Shown: positions 22,231 to 33,500 of the stretch, in pieces
How positions within the stretch are numbered: the stretch's first letter is position 1
Layout of the letters: the number at the start of each line of letters is the position of its first letter
Source of the DNA: Actinostola sp. cb2023
Taxonomy: Eukaryota > Cnidaria > Anthozoa > Actiniaria > Actinostolidae
DNA: 64,000 bases
NCBI GenBank assembly: GCA_033675265.1
Contig: JAUJYZ010000090.1
Span: 62,001 to 126,000 of the forward strand
Direction of reading: 5' to 3'
Translations under genes and position numbers: made by a program
Notes under the pieces: model-generated
The model's database searches: none
The model's input: only the letters and a program-made list of their open reading frames with translations
Told to the model about the DNA's origin: nothing

Positions 22231-23684
22231 TGAGCGTCTTCTGATCTTCTGTAATAGATCCCTAAAATCTAAGGAAGTTTTGACTTCGATTGTATTTTTG
22301 CCGTTCACTGACCTGTTTTGAGCGTAAAAATTCTACTTTAAATAGCGCTGCGTGGCAGTTCTAAAATTAGGTCGCGTAATAGATGTATGACTCAGACGTC
22401 AAGGATCATGCAACTGTAATCGTACTGCATGAAAAGAACACGGAGAAACCTATATTTTCTCATGCTTCATCCGCGTGAAAAACACTGGCCTATTTCTCCG
22501 ATGACCAGTATTCGTGTAGCTAGGTTCCTCTGTTGTACTGTATGTATCTCCTGTGTCTATTATGTACTTCTGGTATGGTGTAACTTTAGCGTATTTAATT
22601 ATCACGCGGAAGAAAAAGAGAGAATTTAAACTAGCGAGTAACTAGTATGGGCTTTAATCTTTAATCATCACAGCGTGTGACACGTGATTTACAGTGAATG
22701 TATGGGGCGAAATATACGTATTTTTTGTTTTAATAAATGTGTAATCATGTGTGTGGGGGGTTGGGGTTTGAGATTTTCAATTGAGCATTGAAAATATTGT
22801 GACGCTCCCCTAGTGATGGGAATGAAATTTCCTGACCGGCTCCCCTTGGGCTGGCCTAAAATACCAAAATACTCCCTTTTTCACTGCCTGTTTTTTCATT
22901 TTGGATATTTACTAGGTAAACATACATTTTTTCCCAGTGATATACCAACATGCCAACTGAGGACCATTGTCTTGGCAATGTTTATCAAAAATAGTCAGTT
23001 CCGACTGTCTTTCCAGGAACAGGTATAGCTTGTAGTAGTATAACAGGCCGAGGTCCTGGTGGATTCCAATCCCACATTATCGACAACCACACGAAGCTCA
23101 TTACAAATGTCTAAGAAATAAGCGAACACATGTACAAGTAACAAACCCTGCAGCAGTGCTATATTTTCAATCATTTCAGTAAAAAATCAGCAGTTTTTCC
23201 TTTTAACGCCAGAAGGCATACATGTATGTATTTTTTCATATTTTACTTTTTATTGTAATCAGCGCTTAGAACCGACTTGTATAAGCGCTTTATAAGTTTA
23301 TATTATTATTATTGTTATTGATTATATATTATTATTATGTACTGGTTTGCTGCAAATACATTGGAAGACTGGGTATGAGTCTTATAACCGATATTTCGAC
23401 AATATCTCCAATTTAAAAACTGCATGTACAGTACGTACATGTATAATTAGACTATCCAAATGTACTTAAGAAATGTTGAGTCCATTCAAGTGATATTTCC
23501 ACTAGTCTTTCATCGAGGACAAACACCTCGAAAAACATGTAACTAATTCAGCCAATCAAAACACTCGAACCCAGTCTTCCAACATTTGCCACACCGGTAT
23601 GTAAGAAAGTTGTAAAAATAGGCTGTCAATCAAGTACAGAAATGTACACAGGTGATATTTTAACTCCTCCTCCTTGTAATTACA
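22231..23684. other. 3' flank of the minus-strand gene
   Basis: Holds the likely 3' UTR of the six-exon minus gene. A minus-strand AATAAA lies at 23249-23254, about 430 bases past the stop. A SINE-like tail (AAGCGCTTTATAAGTTTATA followed by ATT repeats, about 23262-23335) is also seen. The 66-residue open frame at 22429-22629 has no coding support. Confidence 0.45.
23249..23254 (-). terminator. Candidate poly(A) signal for the six-exon gene
   Basis: Minus-strand AATAAA 3' of the stop codon at 23685. Position fits a 3' UTR of about 430 bases; not otherwise tested. Confidence 0.35.
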
Positions 23685-26600
23685 TCATGAATAGAAACAT
23701 ATAAGTAATGCTCCCAGCACATTAACCAGCCCCAGTACGGAAAGAATGACAACTGAGCCACAACTGGTGGTTGTCTCTTTAGTAGGGATCTCTGACGGCC
23801 TTGGGAGTAGATTTTTTGGGAAATCATTACCACTGCGAATTAACGTGCACCAGTTATCAATATCTTTTGCTGGAAAACAAAGTTCATTATATTATTGTGT
23901 GAGCCTGATGAATTGTCTCTGGATAAGGCACAGGCAGCCCAACCATCTGAGGGCTACTAATAATAAATACCGTAAAAATATGTTGGTGGATTTTTTTTTT
24001 GGTGGGTTTCCTGTGGTAGAAGAAATGGTTAGGCTGCCTGTGATCTTTCTTAATTATGATCTGACCAAGACTACATTTGTAGATGGCTGAAATACAAGAT
24101 AGAGTGAAATACTTTCAAACTGGCTTTATTAAACAAAGATAATTCCATTTTCCTGTGAGTTGATCTGCACTCCTAGATACACAGAAGACATCGAAACGTG
24201 GTGAGAACAAAAAAGTAAGTCACGAGACAAAGTCGAGTGGCATGTCACTGTTGTTCTCACTACATTTTGACATCTTCTGTGCATCTATAAGATTATACAG
24301 ACACATGGCAAAATATTTGTTTTATTTTTGTAACTTGCATGCGCATGGCATGATTGGAGCTCAATTTTCAGAGCCTGCAATGTAATATGGCCAGTGATTT
24401 GCTTATACTGTACCTCACATATGGAGCTGTCAAAAAGTGTGTGGCAGATTGATAAAGAATAAATCAAGGACTTTCAAAAGCCCGTACTCAAATTAACAAA
24501 AACATCCTTCCCACAAGTCACTTCATAAATGGCTTGGAGCTGTTCAAACTTTGGAATAATATTATCATTACTATTTGCGAGGGAAATTCACTTCATTGAA
24601 TCAATGAAATTCTTCCCAAAAGCGCTCGTACAGAACTGAGAAACTAGGATTTACTGGAGACTGCCATTTTGGAGATCAGACAGGCTTTGTAATCAGGCAA
24701 CCACCTCTATTTGTGGTGTTCACCTGGCTGCTAAGATGCCATGCGCATGCAAGTTATACTGGACTCTCTTTCCTCTGCGACTTCAGCTTGTCGGAGCGCA
24801 TAGAAAGTGAGCCCGGGACTGGACTAGCCGACAATATAATTACCTCCTGTACTCGGAACAAGCCGGTACCAGAATTGTACCTCACTGTCGCAACCTTTTC
24901 CTGGATCACAATAGAATTCATACTTGACTGTATCGGCATGGGCCGCCCAACATTTACTGATAGTTTCCTAAAAACAAAACAGAAAAACAACACAATGAAA
25001 ACACAGGTAGTCCAAGCTTTATATTTTAAAACAAAAAAGAAGATTTTAATACCCCCCAAAAATAGGGGGACGGGGGAGGCCGGTCATCATACCATCCTTC
25101 CTTGCAGACAGTTGAATTAGGAAGGATGCAATAATTATTCTGCCAGTGCCATACGAATCATCAAGGAGCAAGGATGGCTTAGTTGGTTAGTGCGCGGCCT
25201 TCTAATTTGCGAGAGGTACATGTACCTGGTTCGATTCTTCATGACCTCACATATGCATCCTTGTTTCGACTTCCCTCTAATCCGTGTACATGTAGCTCAA
25301 TGTAGCTTTAAATGCCCATAAGAAGGAGCACTGAAGGAGGGAGGGGGTAAAAGGGCGAACCTTCGATCGCTCTATACATGAGCCCCTGGCTTGGGAGATT
25401 GGGCAACATGCATGCACTCCCCACATTATCGAAGTAAAATAAATACCGGTACCTTTACCTTTTACAGCTCAGATCGAGATATAGAAAAACCCTTGAAGCA
25501 TAAGGGAGATTACGAACTAATGAACTGAACTCACATGAATGGAACCCTTGCTTCTCTATTAGGAACTGGCGATGAAATATGGAGAGGGGGACTGCATGGA
25601 GGAGAAATTATAATATTTTGCAACAATTACAGGACCCAGCCCCTTTAACATAAATTAATTTAAAGACCCCAGGTTTTAGAAATTAAAAAAAAAATCCAAT
25701 ACCTCCTCCTCCTTATTATTTATTTCATTGCTTTATTTAGCTATATTCACTTTAAAAACTAAATTGAAATTTCCCATGAACCAACAAATCTTCTGTCAGT
25801 TGCTGGAAGTTATATCATCCTGGATTAGTTTAATACTTTCTGATTCACTCTGGTAAACTTTTCTAACCTTACCCTGCATTCGGCATTTCCTCCATCATTT
25901 CTAACACTACAATGAAACATTAGAAACAGTCAAATTTTTAAAACGTGTGGTACAGCTAGATATATGACTTTATTGTGGAAGTGTATTATATTCAAACATG
26001 ATGCAGGCATGGGAAATTTAGCACAGAATGAGCATAGTGTTTATAATACATTACCCGGACTGCATGGGAGGGATATACTCCCAGGGGGGGGGGGGGGGGG
26101 GGGGTGACGGGGGGGGCGAACTCATTTTGGGGGGGGTATCATTTGCAGCGGGGAGGGGGTTAGCACATTTTTGGGGACTTTTTTTGAAATTTGCAATTTG
26201 GGGACTTTTTTGGGGTTGATAAAAATGATATCCTACCATTCTCGATTTTATGTGGACTTTTTTGGGGTTACGTTCTGGGCCATTGGACTTTTTTGGGGTC
26301 TTGTTTTTGCGTAATGGACTTTTTGGGGGTTTAAAAAAAGTCTGGCCTTATTCGTACCTCCCCGTCACTGATACCCCTGAGTACCCCCCCTGGGGATATA
26401 CTCCCCTCCCTATACAACTACATGTATGCACCGGCCAGCAGAGCTGACAACAATTTGAATGAAAATTAAATCAAAAGTTGTAACTTGACGATTGAAGAAT
26501 TATCATTATCTCTAATAATTAAGTTGTCCATTGAGGAAACAGTCGGTTTCCTTTGTCAAGCATATTTTGTAGATCTCATCATGTACTGACAGCCATATCT

Positions 26601-27443
26601 GGAGTTCCCTAGATCAGCAGAGCTATATATTTAGATAAATTACGTACCATATTTTATTTCCACTCAAAAACGTCTGTGCCTGTAATATTTAGAAATGGCA
26701 AAGAATCTGATTAATGGTTTTAAAGGAACAAGTACAATAAGCACCGCCCCCTCCCCCCTTGAACTTCAAATAAGGTAAGTACAACTTCCTTTTGCCAAAG
26801 TTTGAAAATGTGCCCAGCACTTATATTCAAGAAAATAAGGTATGTCATTGAAAGTATAAAAAACTACATGGTACACACATTAAAAATAGTCATCAATGGT
26901 TCAGAGTGAAAGGTCCAGGATCCAGAGTCCATGGTCCAACCAAAATTTGAAAGCCAAACTTTTCTAAACTCCAAACTATAAAACGTATATCTTTATAGTC
27001 ATTGTTATATATTTAATGCATACAATTACCATGACTTCAACTGCACGATCAGTGAGGTTCGTCAAAAACACACAAGGATTTTGCAGATTTGTCGATGTGG
27101 GAGGATAGCTTGCCAGCCCGTATGAGAAGCCATTTGGATGTTTAGTAGTGTCTCGAATTGAACTGGGATCTTTGTCGTAATTCGCTTCAGGGATGACGGT
27201 GTAAGGCTTACAGTTGTCAAATGCTGCATTCGTAAGATCTGTCAAATTAATAGAGAATGTTCAAATCAATCGTGCTTTCAATTTCAGTCTAATGTAGGTA
27301 GAGTTATGGAATGACAACACTGACAGACTGGGCGAACACTTGACATTTCCTCGTGTTGTATTTAGATATACATTGTAGTCTCTACCTTGTGAGTGAAATA
27401 GAACAGCAGCAGCCAAATAAACCAAAGTACTATCGATCCTCAT
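23685..27443 (-). CDS. Unrecognised secreted or GPI-anchored cysteine-rich protein, six exons
   Basis: I assembled this from splice signals. Exons in gene order: 27386-27443, 27030-27238, 26648-26679, 25873-25906, 24844-24967, 23685-23869. All junctions are GT-AG and all phases (1, 0, 2, 0, 1) match, giving 213 residues and one stop. Exon 1 encodes a signal peptide (MRIDSTLVYLAAAVLFHSQ). The ectodomain has eight cysteines, one N-x-T site (TNLTD), and motifs such as KCWAAHADTVKYEFYCDPGK. The last exon has a Ser/Thr/Pro stretch, then TTTSCGS and a hydrophobic run of about 20 residues ending only a few residues before the stop. This fits a GPI-attachment signal, or a single-pass anchor with no real tail. 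The first ~90 residues faintly recall a CUB fold (spaced cysteines, NPCVFLTNLTDRAVEVM), but I do not claim it. Introns carry a SINE, a poly-G element and a fold-back. Function unknown; likely extracellular. Confidence 0.75.
24174..24287. mobile_element. Small fold-back MITE
   Basis: TAGATACACAGAAGACATCG and GTGGTGAGAACAA on the left; TTGTTCTCACTACA and GACATCTTCTGTGCATCTA on the right. It lies in the last intron of the six-exon minus gene. Confidence 0.8.
25170..25450 (+). mobile_element. tRNA-derived SINE
   Basis: A tRNA-like head (GGATGGCTTAGTTGGTTAGT as A-box region, GGTTCGATTC as B-box near 25230), then an unrelated body and an A+T-rich end. It lies in an intron of the minus gene. The anticodon arm is not foldable, so this is not a functional tRNA. 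Confidence 0.6.
26083..26393. mobile_element. Poly-G-ended fold-back element with 12-bp flanking repeat
   Basis: Begins AGGGGG (21 G) then TGACGGGG and ends CCCCGTCACTGATACCCCTG followed by GTACCCCCCCTG. GGATATACTCCC lies immediately outside on both sides (26071-26082 and 26394-26405). The interior repeats GGACTTTTTTGGGG units. It sits in an intron of the minus gene. Confidence 0.8.
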
Positions 27444-28310
27444 AGCGCTACAGCTATCAATAATAAGTTTTGTTCATGCAACTTCCCCTAAGATCTCGTG
27501 ACGGCTGTCAGAACTTACATGATCGCAACAGCTTGGCAGCAGCAAGGGCGCGCATTGCAACATGGGTCGGATTTCAGCCAATCATAAATCGTATTTAGTA
27601 TTATTTTGTTGTTGGACAAAACAATGGTATTTATGTCTTGCAAAAGAACCGCTTACTCTCAATTCAGCTAGCAGGAAGGAATGAATTTCGCTTTTCAGGA
27701 GAAAATGACAGTGTGTTTCAGGGAGGGAGGATTTTTCTTTGCTGTGAAGGGGGTCCCCAGAGAATTAGTCAAATGGGAAGGGGATGGGTGCTCTTTAATT
27801 TTCCATTTTGCTGCAAAATGTGTACCTATATTCTATACCTAAAACTACCGGAAGTGTGACCTCCCCTAAAAATGCCTGTGGGGGAGGCTAGATATATCCC
27901 TGGTTGTTCTATCTTGGAGCTCTGAATTCCACAAATGATCTGGAGTCATTATTCTAAACATTCCATATTTCTAATGACGTAAAAGAAAACAAACCACCAC
28001 TTCAGATTTCATGCAGTTTAGTTAGCAAGATGTCTAAATACACAACACCTACTCTAGTGAAACCTTTGATTTACATCCATATGAATATATTGTCTTGGAT
28101 TGCTGAAGTCCAATGATTACAACCTAGTCCAGTAAAATTGCTTGTTTATTTGTGATCTGATCATCTTGCCATGTTTAGTGGCTTGTCATTCCTATTAAAA
28201 TCACCAACTTAATAGTGCAGAGGCAATGGATGTCTTCAATAGCACACTAGGTTTATTTAATAAATTCACTAGAAAGGAATGGCTAATGCAAGGCTGCATT
28301 CACACTAGAC

Positions 28311-28477
28311 TTCAAAACAGCCCCTACTTTTCTACAAAACTCAGCCAAGAAGACTGGAAGTTCTATTGAGTGTTGATCTTTCCGCGAGAGAATGAGGCGA
28401 GTCGCAGCCCGATTAAAACTCAATCAAACTTCAACTCTTCTCAGCTGAGTTTTGGGAAAGGTAGGGGCTGCTTTGCA
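28311..28477. mobile_element. Fold-back MITE
   Basis: CAAAACAGCCCCTACTTTTC ... CTCAGCCAAGAAGACTGGAA mirrored by AACTCTTCTCAGCTGAGTTT ... GGTAGGGGCTGCTTTG. Central region non-coding. Confidence 0.8.
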
Positions 28478-29334
28478 GTCTACATTCACCAAGTACCAGA
28501 TAAATTCCAGACCAGTACAAGTGTTTATACATGCCTATACTCCATGTGAGATACAGACCTGAGCTCGTTTGTTTGCAAGTGGTTTAACGCTAACCCAGGG
28601 TTAAATTTGCTAACCTAGGGTTAATTATTTTAAAAGATTTCACCCCAGGTTAGCCATATTTAAGTAACACTGAGTTAGCCTGCTCTTGAACAACCGGGCC
28701 CCATTGTTCCGTACAATGTCTATTGTACATGGTCCCACTAGTGATGCTTCGTTTAAACAAGCCTGTTGCTGTAAAAATCTCCTATTTGTCCAGTACCTGT
28801 GTAAATGCAGCCTTGAAAACTATAGTTTCAGTTATCAGGTCATGTCACCACACTCACAGAAGGGCCTGGGACTTGACAAAGTCTTGTATGGATTGGGACA
28901 TGAATGGTCAAAACTAATAAACTGCATTTCCTGATCACGATTGCAATTAGTTTTATCAACCTTGACCAATCAAACTTCGACCAAAATGTTGTCAGATGGC
29001 AATTTTAACATACCCTGGATTCCAGAGTCAGAATCTTGCTAAGACGATCATTGTTGGAGGACATATTCTCCAAATAACGATCGCTTTAGCCGGAGTAAAT
29101 CTGCTACTGGAACTCTGCAGGGTAATTTGAATAGAGCCTCATCAGACAATTTTCCAGACTCTTCACAAAAGTGGCCATGAAAGCTCTGGGTAGCCGAGAC
29201 TTGACTGGATAATATTTGTCTTCTGTACTTTTAATGCCAAGATAGCAAATGAAATCTACCGGTACTTCACTCAAAGAAAAAGAACAACAAAAGCCGAAAT
29301 ATAGAGATTGAGAAGAAAATGACCAAACAAGTTG

Positions 29335-29494
29335 CCTGGCCCCGGTTGTAGGAAAGGTGGATAGCGCTATCCTTTGGATAGACTTATCCAGTGGATAACT
29401 TTATTAGATAACAGCATCAACTTATGCACTGGATAAGGATCCAACGGATAGCACTATCCACCCTTCATACAACCAGGGCCAGACCACTTTCAGT
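29335..29494. mobile_element. Fold-back MITE (GGTGGATAGCGCTATCC family)
   Basis: CTGGCCCCGGTTGTAGGAAA and GGTGGATAGCGCTATCC on the left; GGATAGCACTATCCACCC and ACAACCAGGGCCAG on the right. It also has internal GGATA/TATCC pairs. This motif family recurs in many invertebrate genomes. Confidence 0.85.
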
Positions 29495-29698
29495 AAAACA
29501 GGTTTTGGATAGAAAGGGTCATATTAGGGATATTCATACGAGAAGAAATAAGTTGCACTTTATCTAAACCAGGTCTAAAATAAGACGAGAACACGACTGC
29601 TTATACCATTGTGTCTAAAATAAGTCACGGAGAGCACAAAGCTTTAAGTCCTAAACATGAAGCAACCACAGCTTTCAATTGAAGGGGTTCCTGCAAGA

Positions 29699-29800
29699 AC
29701 AGTGTAAGTGACTTTTGCTTAAAATCCAAATTCTCCTTTGAAATTTCAAAGAGTTTCAAGGAGAATTTTAGTTTTGATCTGAGGTCACTTGCACTGTTTA
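29699..29800. repeat. Imperfect inverted repeat
   Basis: AACAGTGTAAGTGACTTTTG and CCAAATTCTCCTTTGAAA mirrored by TTCAAGGAGAATTTTAG and GGTCACTTGCACTGTTT. Old fold-back. Confidence 0.65.
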
Positions 29801-30063
29801 ATATTGCATGGACCCCAAGTCAATTATTGTGAATGTCTTGTCAAGTTGCAAAGGCTTTGTTGTAGTCATTGGGAACCCTGTGTAAAGCTACACATGTATG
29901 CACACGTTTATGTGAATGCCGTTTCTATGGCAGTGTTAGTGTCTTGTTTAAGCCATAAACAAATCAAGAACAACTCAAAACCATGTTCTAAACAAAGTCG
30001 TGTCTAATAGCCAAGACTCAGCTTAACTAAAGTTGTGAACAGAACAAAGAGTTGTTTATACAA

Positions 30064-30205
30064 ATAGTCGATCCTCCCATAAACGACCATCCAAAATGTC
30101 TTAGTAGCTTTGTTGTCGCTTAGTGATTTGACTTGGAACTGAAGTTTTGGTATTTTGGAAGAGGTGGTCGCTTATGAAAGTGGTCGCATCGGAGGTTCAA
30201 CTGTA
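30064..30205. repeat. Fragment of the GGTCGCTTA / GAACCTC TIR family
   Basis: Contains TTGACTTGGAACTGAAGTTT, GGTGGTCGCTTATGAAAGTG and ends GGAGGTTCAACTGTA. The same motifs appear at 60498-60671. Confidence 0.7.
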
Positions 30206-30496
30206 GTCCGAGTCTTATTTTAGTCATGGCTTAGATGAGGTACAACCTATTTTCCCTTATAAATGGCCCTAACATGTCAAAACACATGGTTATATTTGGG
30301 ATTTGAAGATGAAATAAAGAAAGACTGGAATGGATGCAATATTGAAGACCTTCTTTGCCTCACTGAACTTATACCTACAGCTACTAAACGAGTCTACGTC
30401 AATGATATCCCCTAGGTTTACATGTCTAAATAGTTGCTCAAAAGAGTTCAAAAGTTAATGGACAAATCCAATAATCACAAGTTGCCATGGTGATCC

Positions 30497-30532
30497 TCAA
30501 GGCTCCTTCACCCCAACAAGTTTCTTGTTGCC
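30497..30532 (-). CDS. Candidate terminal coding exon of YTHDF
   Basis: The minus strand reads TTTTCAG then 11 codons ([11 protein letters not shown]) and TGA. It joins in phase to the donor after EDEEIKK at 34010, replacing the intron read-through [15 protein letters not shown]-termini in animals are also short, basic tails after the HYEKR motif. The intron would be 3.5 kb. If wrong, the main exon simply reads on to a stop at 33980-33982. Confidence 0.6.
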   Translation of the reverse strand, partial: GNKKLVGVKEP

Positions 30533-33500
30533 CTGAAAATTAAATATAAACATTAGACAGATTTCTATGAGAACCTTAAATGCAGGGCCGTAGCCGCCAG
30601 TATGGTTGGTACCGGTTTCAACCGGACCACTTTTCGAAACAAACAGGGTGTTGGGGGATGGTGTGTGTCTTGAGTGATTATAATATTTTTCCCCGATTTT
30701 GAAAACCGGACCACTCAAAAACGGGCAGCTACGGCCCTGAAATTTATGCACACCTCATTGTATAATGGGTTGGTTTTAAACTATTATAGCCTGAGTTAAA
30801 TCCGGTATGAACCCTGATTATGTCCGTCTTCGAAATAACTACACATTTCCTGTTCTGGACCCCCTGTGAACATTCTTTGTTATGTGTAGTTGTCTCTGAT
30901 TGGGTACTGCTTCTCTGTCTTCTTACGACTTTCCTGATTGGTTGTAGAACTTGAACCGGTCCCTCATCATCCAGAGTTATTTTATACAAAATGGCATCGA
31001 GAATGGAAAATATTGATTTCAGAAGTTTTAAAGCTTTCAAGTTTGAGATAGAAAATATCTTAACAGAAAAACCCTTTCTATTCAAGTTTTTTTCAGAGGC
31101 AGTATTGTTGTTGTAAACCTGCCGACAGGGGAACAGTGTTTGTCGATCGTTGCTGACGTACTGCATTGCAGACCGCATGGCTCAAGTGTTTTAGTTGTGA
31201 TATCTCCCTTACGTTCCTCGATGGAAGACCAAGTCCGTTATCACTGTACTATTGGAATCCCAGCAATAGCCATTGGGGATGAAGAAGATCCAGAGATAAT
31301 CCAATCAGGAAAGTTGTAAGAAAGCAGAGAAGCAGTACAACCAATCAGAGGCAACTACACATAACAGAGAATGTACATAACAGAGAATGTTCGCAAGGGG
31401 TCCAGAACCAGACATTTGTCGTTATAAATAGATAGTGATTTCCTTAGCTTGTGAAACAGAAACTATTAGTTAGTGTGTAATCATCAAAGAAAACAAAACA
31501 GCACAATGGATTAGGGCAGGTGTACTGCATGTATAATATATATTTGCACAGATAGACATTGACTTTATTTAACAAGGGCCTCATTTACAGTGGTTTTCAT
31601 AAACCTGTGAAATAGATTAGTCTAATACACATTAGTACACCCTAATTTCATTGTGTTCTTTTGTTTTCATTTGACTATTACACACCAACTAATAGTTTCT
31701 GTTTCGCAGGTTTATGAAAACCACTCTAGAATAATACACATTAGTACATTGTACACTCTACTTCCACTGTGTTGTTTTGTTTCCATTTGACTATTACATA
31801 CCAACTAACTCTACTTCCATTGTGTTGTTTTGTTTCCATTTGACTATTACATACCAACTAATAGTTCTGTTTCACAGGCATATGAAAACAACTCTAGCAT
31901 AATACACATTAGACAAGTACACTCTACTTCCATTGGGTTGTTTTGTTTTCATTTGACTATTACATACCAACTAATAGTTCTGTTTCACAGGCATATGAAA
32001 ACAACTCTAGCATAATACACATTAGACAAGTACACTCTACTTCCATTGTGTTGTTTTGTTTTCATTTGACTATTACATACCAACTAATAGTTCTGTTTCA
32101 CAGGCTTATGAAAACAACTCTAGCATAATACACATTAGTACATTGTACACTGTACTTCCATTGTTCTTTTCCTTTAATTTGACTATTACATACCAACTAA
32201 TAGTTTCTGTTTCACAGGCATATGAAAACAACTCTAGCATAATACACATTAGTACACTCTACTTCCATTGTGTTGTTTTGTTTTCATTTGACTATTACAC
32301 ACCAACTAATAGTTTCTGTTTCACAGGCATATGAAAACAACTCTAGCATAATACACATTAGTACATTGTACACTGTACTTCCATTGTTCTTTTCCTTTAA
32401 TTTGACTATTACATACCAACTAATAGTTTCTGTTTCACAGGCATATGAAAACAACTCTAGCATAATACACATTAGTACACTCTACTTCCATTGTGTTGTT
32501 TTGTTTTCATTTGACTATTACACACCAACTAATAGTTTCTGTTTCACAGGCATATGAAAACAACTCTAGCATAATACACATTCATTACATTGTACACTGT
32601 ACTTCCATTGTTCTTTTCCTTTAATTTGACTATTACATACCAACTAATAGTTTCTGTTTCACAGGCATATGAAAACAACTCTAGCATAATACACATTAGT
32701 ACACTCTACTTCCATTGTGTTGTTTTGTTTTCATTTGACTATTACACACCAACTAATAGTTTCTGTTTCACAGGCATATGAAAACAACTCTAGCATAATA
32801 CACATTAGTACATTGTACACTGTACTTCCATTGTTCTTTTCCTTTAATTTGACTATTACATACCAACTAATAGTTTCTGTTTCACAGGCATATGAAAACA
32901 ACTCTAGCATAATACACATTAGTACACTCTACTTCCATTGTGTTGTTTTGTTTTCATTTGACTATTACACACCAACTAATAGTTTCTGTTTCACAGGCAT
33001 ATGAAAACAACTCTAGCATAATACACATTCATTACATTGTACACTGTACTTCCACTGTGTTGTTTTGTTTCCATTTGACTATTACATACATGTACCAACT
33101 AATAGTTTCTGTTCCACAGGTTTATGTAAACCACTCTAGCATAATACACATTAGTACACTCTACTTCCATTGTGTTGTTTTGTTTTCATTTGACTATTAC
33201 ACACCAACTAATAGTTTCTGTTTCACAGGCATATGAAAACAACTCTAGCATAATACACATTAGTACATTGTACACTGTACTTCCACTGTGTTGTTTTGTT
33301 TCCATTTGACTATTACATACCAACTAACTCTACTTCCATTGTGTTGTTTTGTTTCCATTTGACTATTACATACCAACTACAAATGTAACTCTACTTCCAT
33401 TGTGTTGCTTTCGTTTGACTATTTAGTTTCTGTTTCACAGGCTTATGTAAACCACTCTATTAATGAGTTTCCCTGGAATAAAATTATTATTCTTGTCACA

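Larger units (their letters stand above)
27444..30496. other. Intergenic between the six-exon gene and YTHDF
   Basis: No exon with supportable coding character on either strand. Contains four mobile elements annotated separately and probably the YTHDF 3' UTR at its right edge. Confidence 0.5.

Noticed and set aside
23746..24090. 114-residue plus-strand frame
   Set aside because: Antisense of the last exon of the six-exon minus gene and beyond it.
24713..25120. 135-residue plus-strand frame
   Set aside because: It overlaps the minus exon 24844-24967, which fits splice phases; the plus frame shows no domain.
31830..33236. Several 61-98 residue frames with identical peptides, both strands
   Set aside because: Frames of the ~112-bp tandem unit; they repeat with the array and have no independent coding signal.
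31575..33480. CRISPR-like array
   Set aside because: Adjacent units with no unique spacers, in a eukaryotic intron; it is a satellite.
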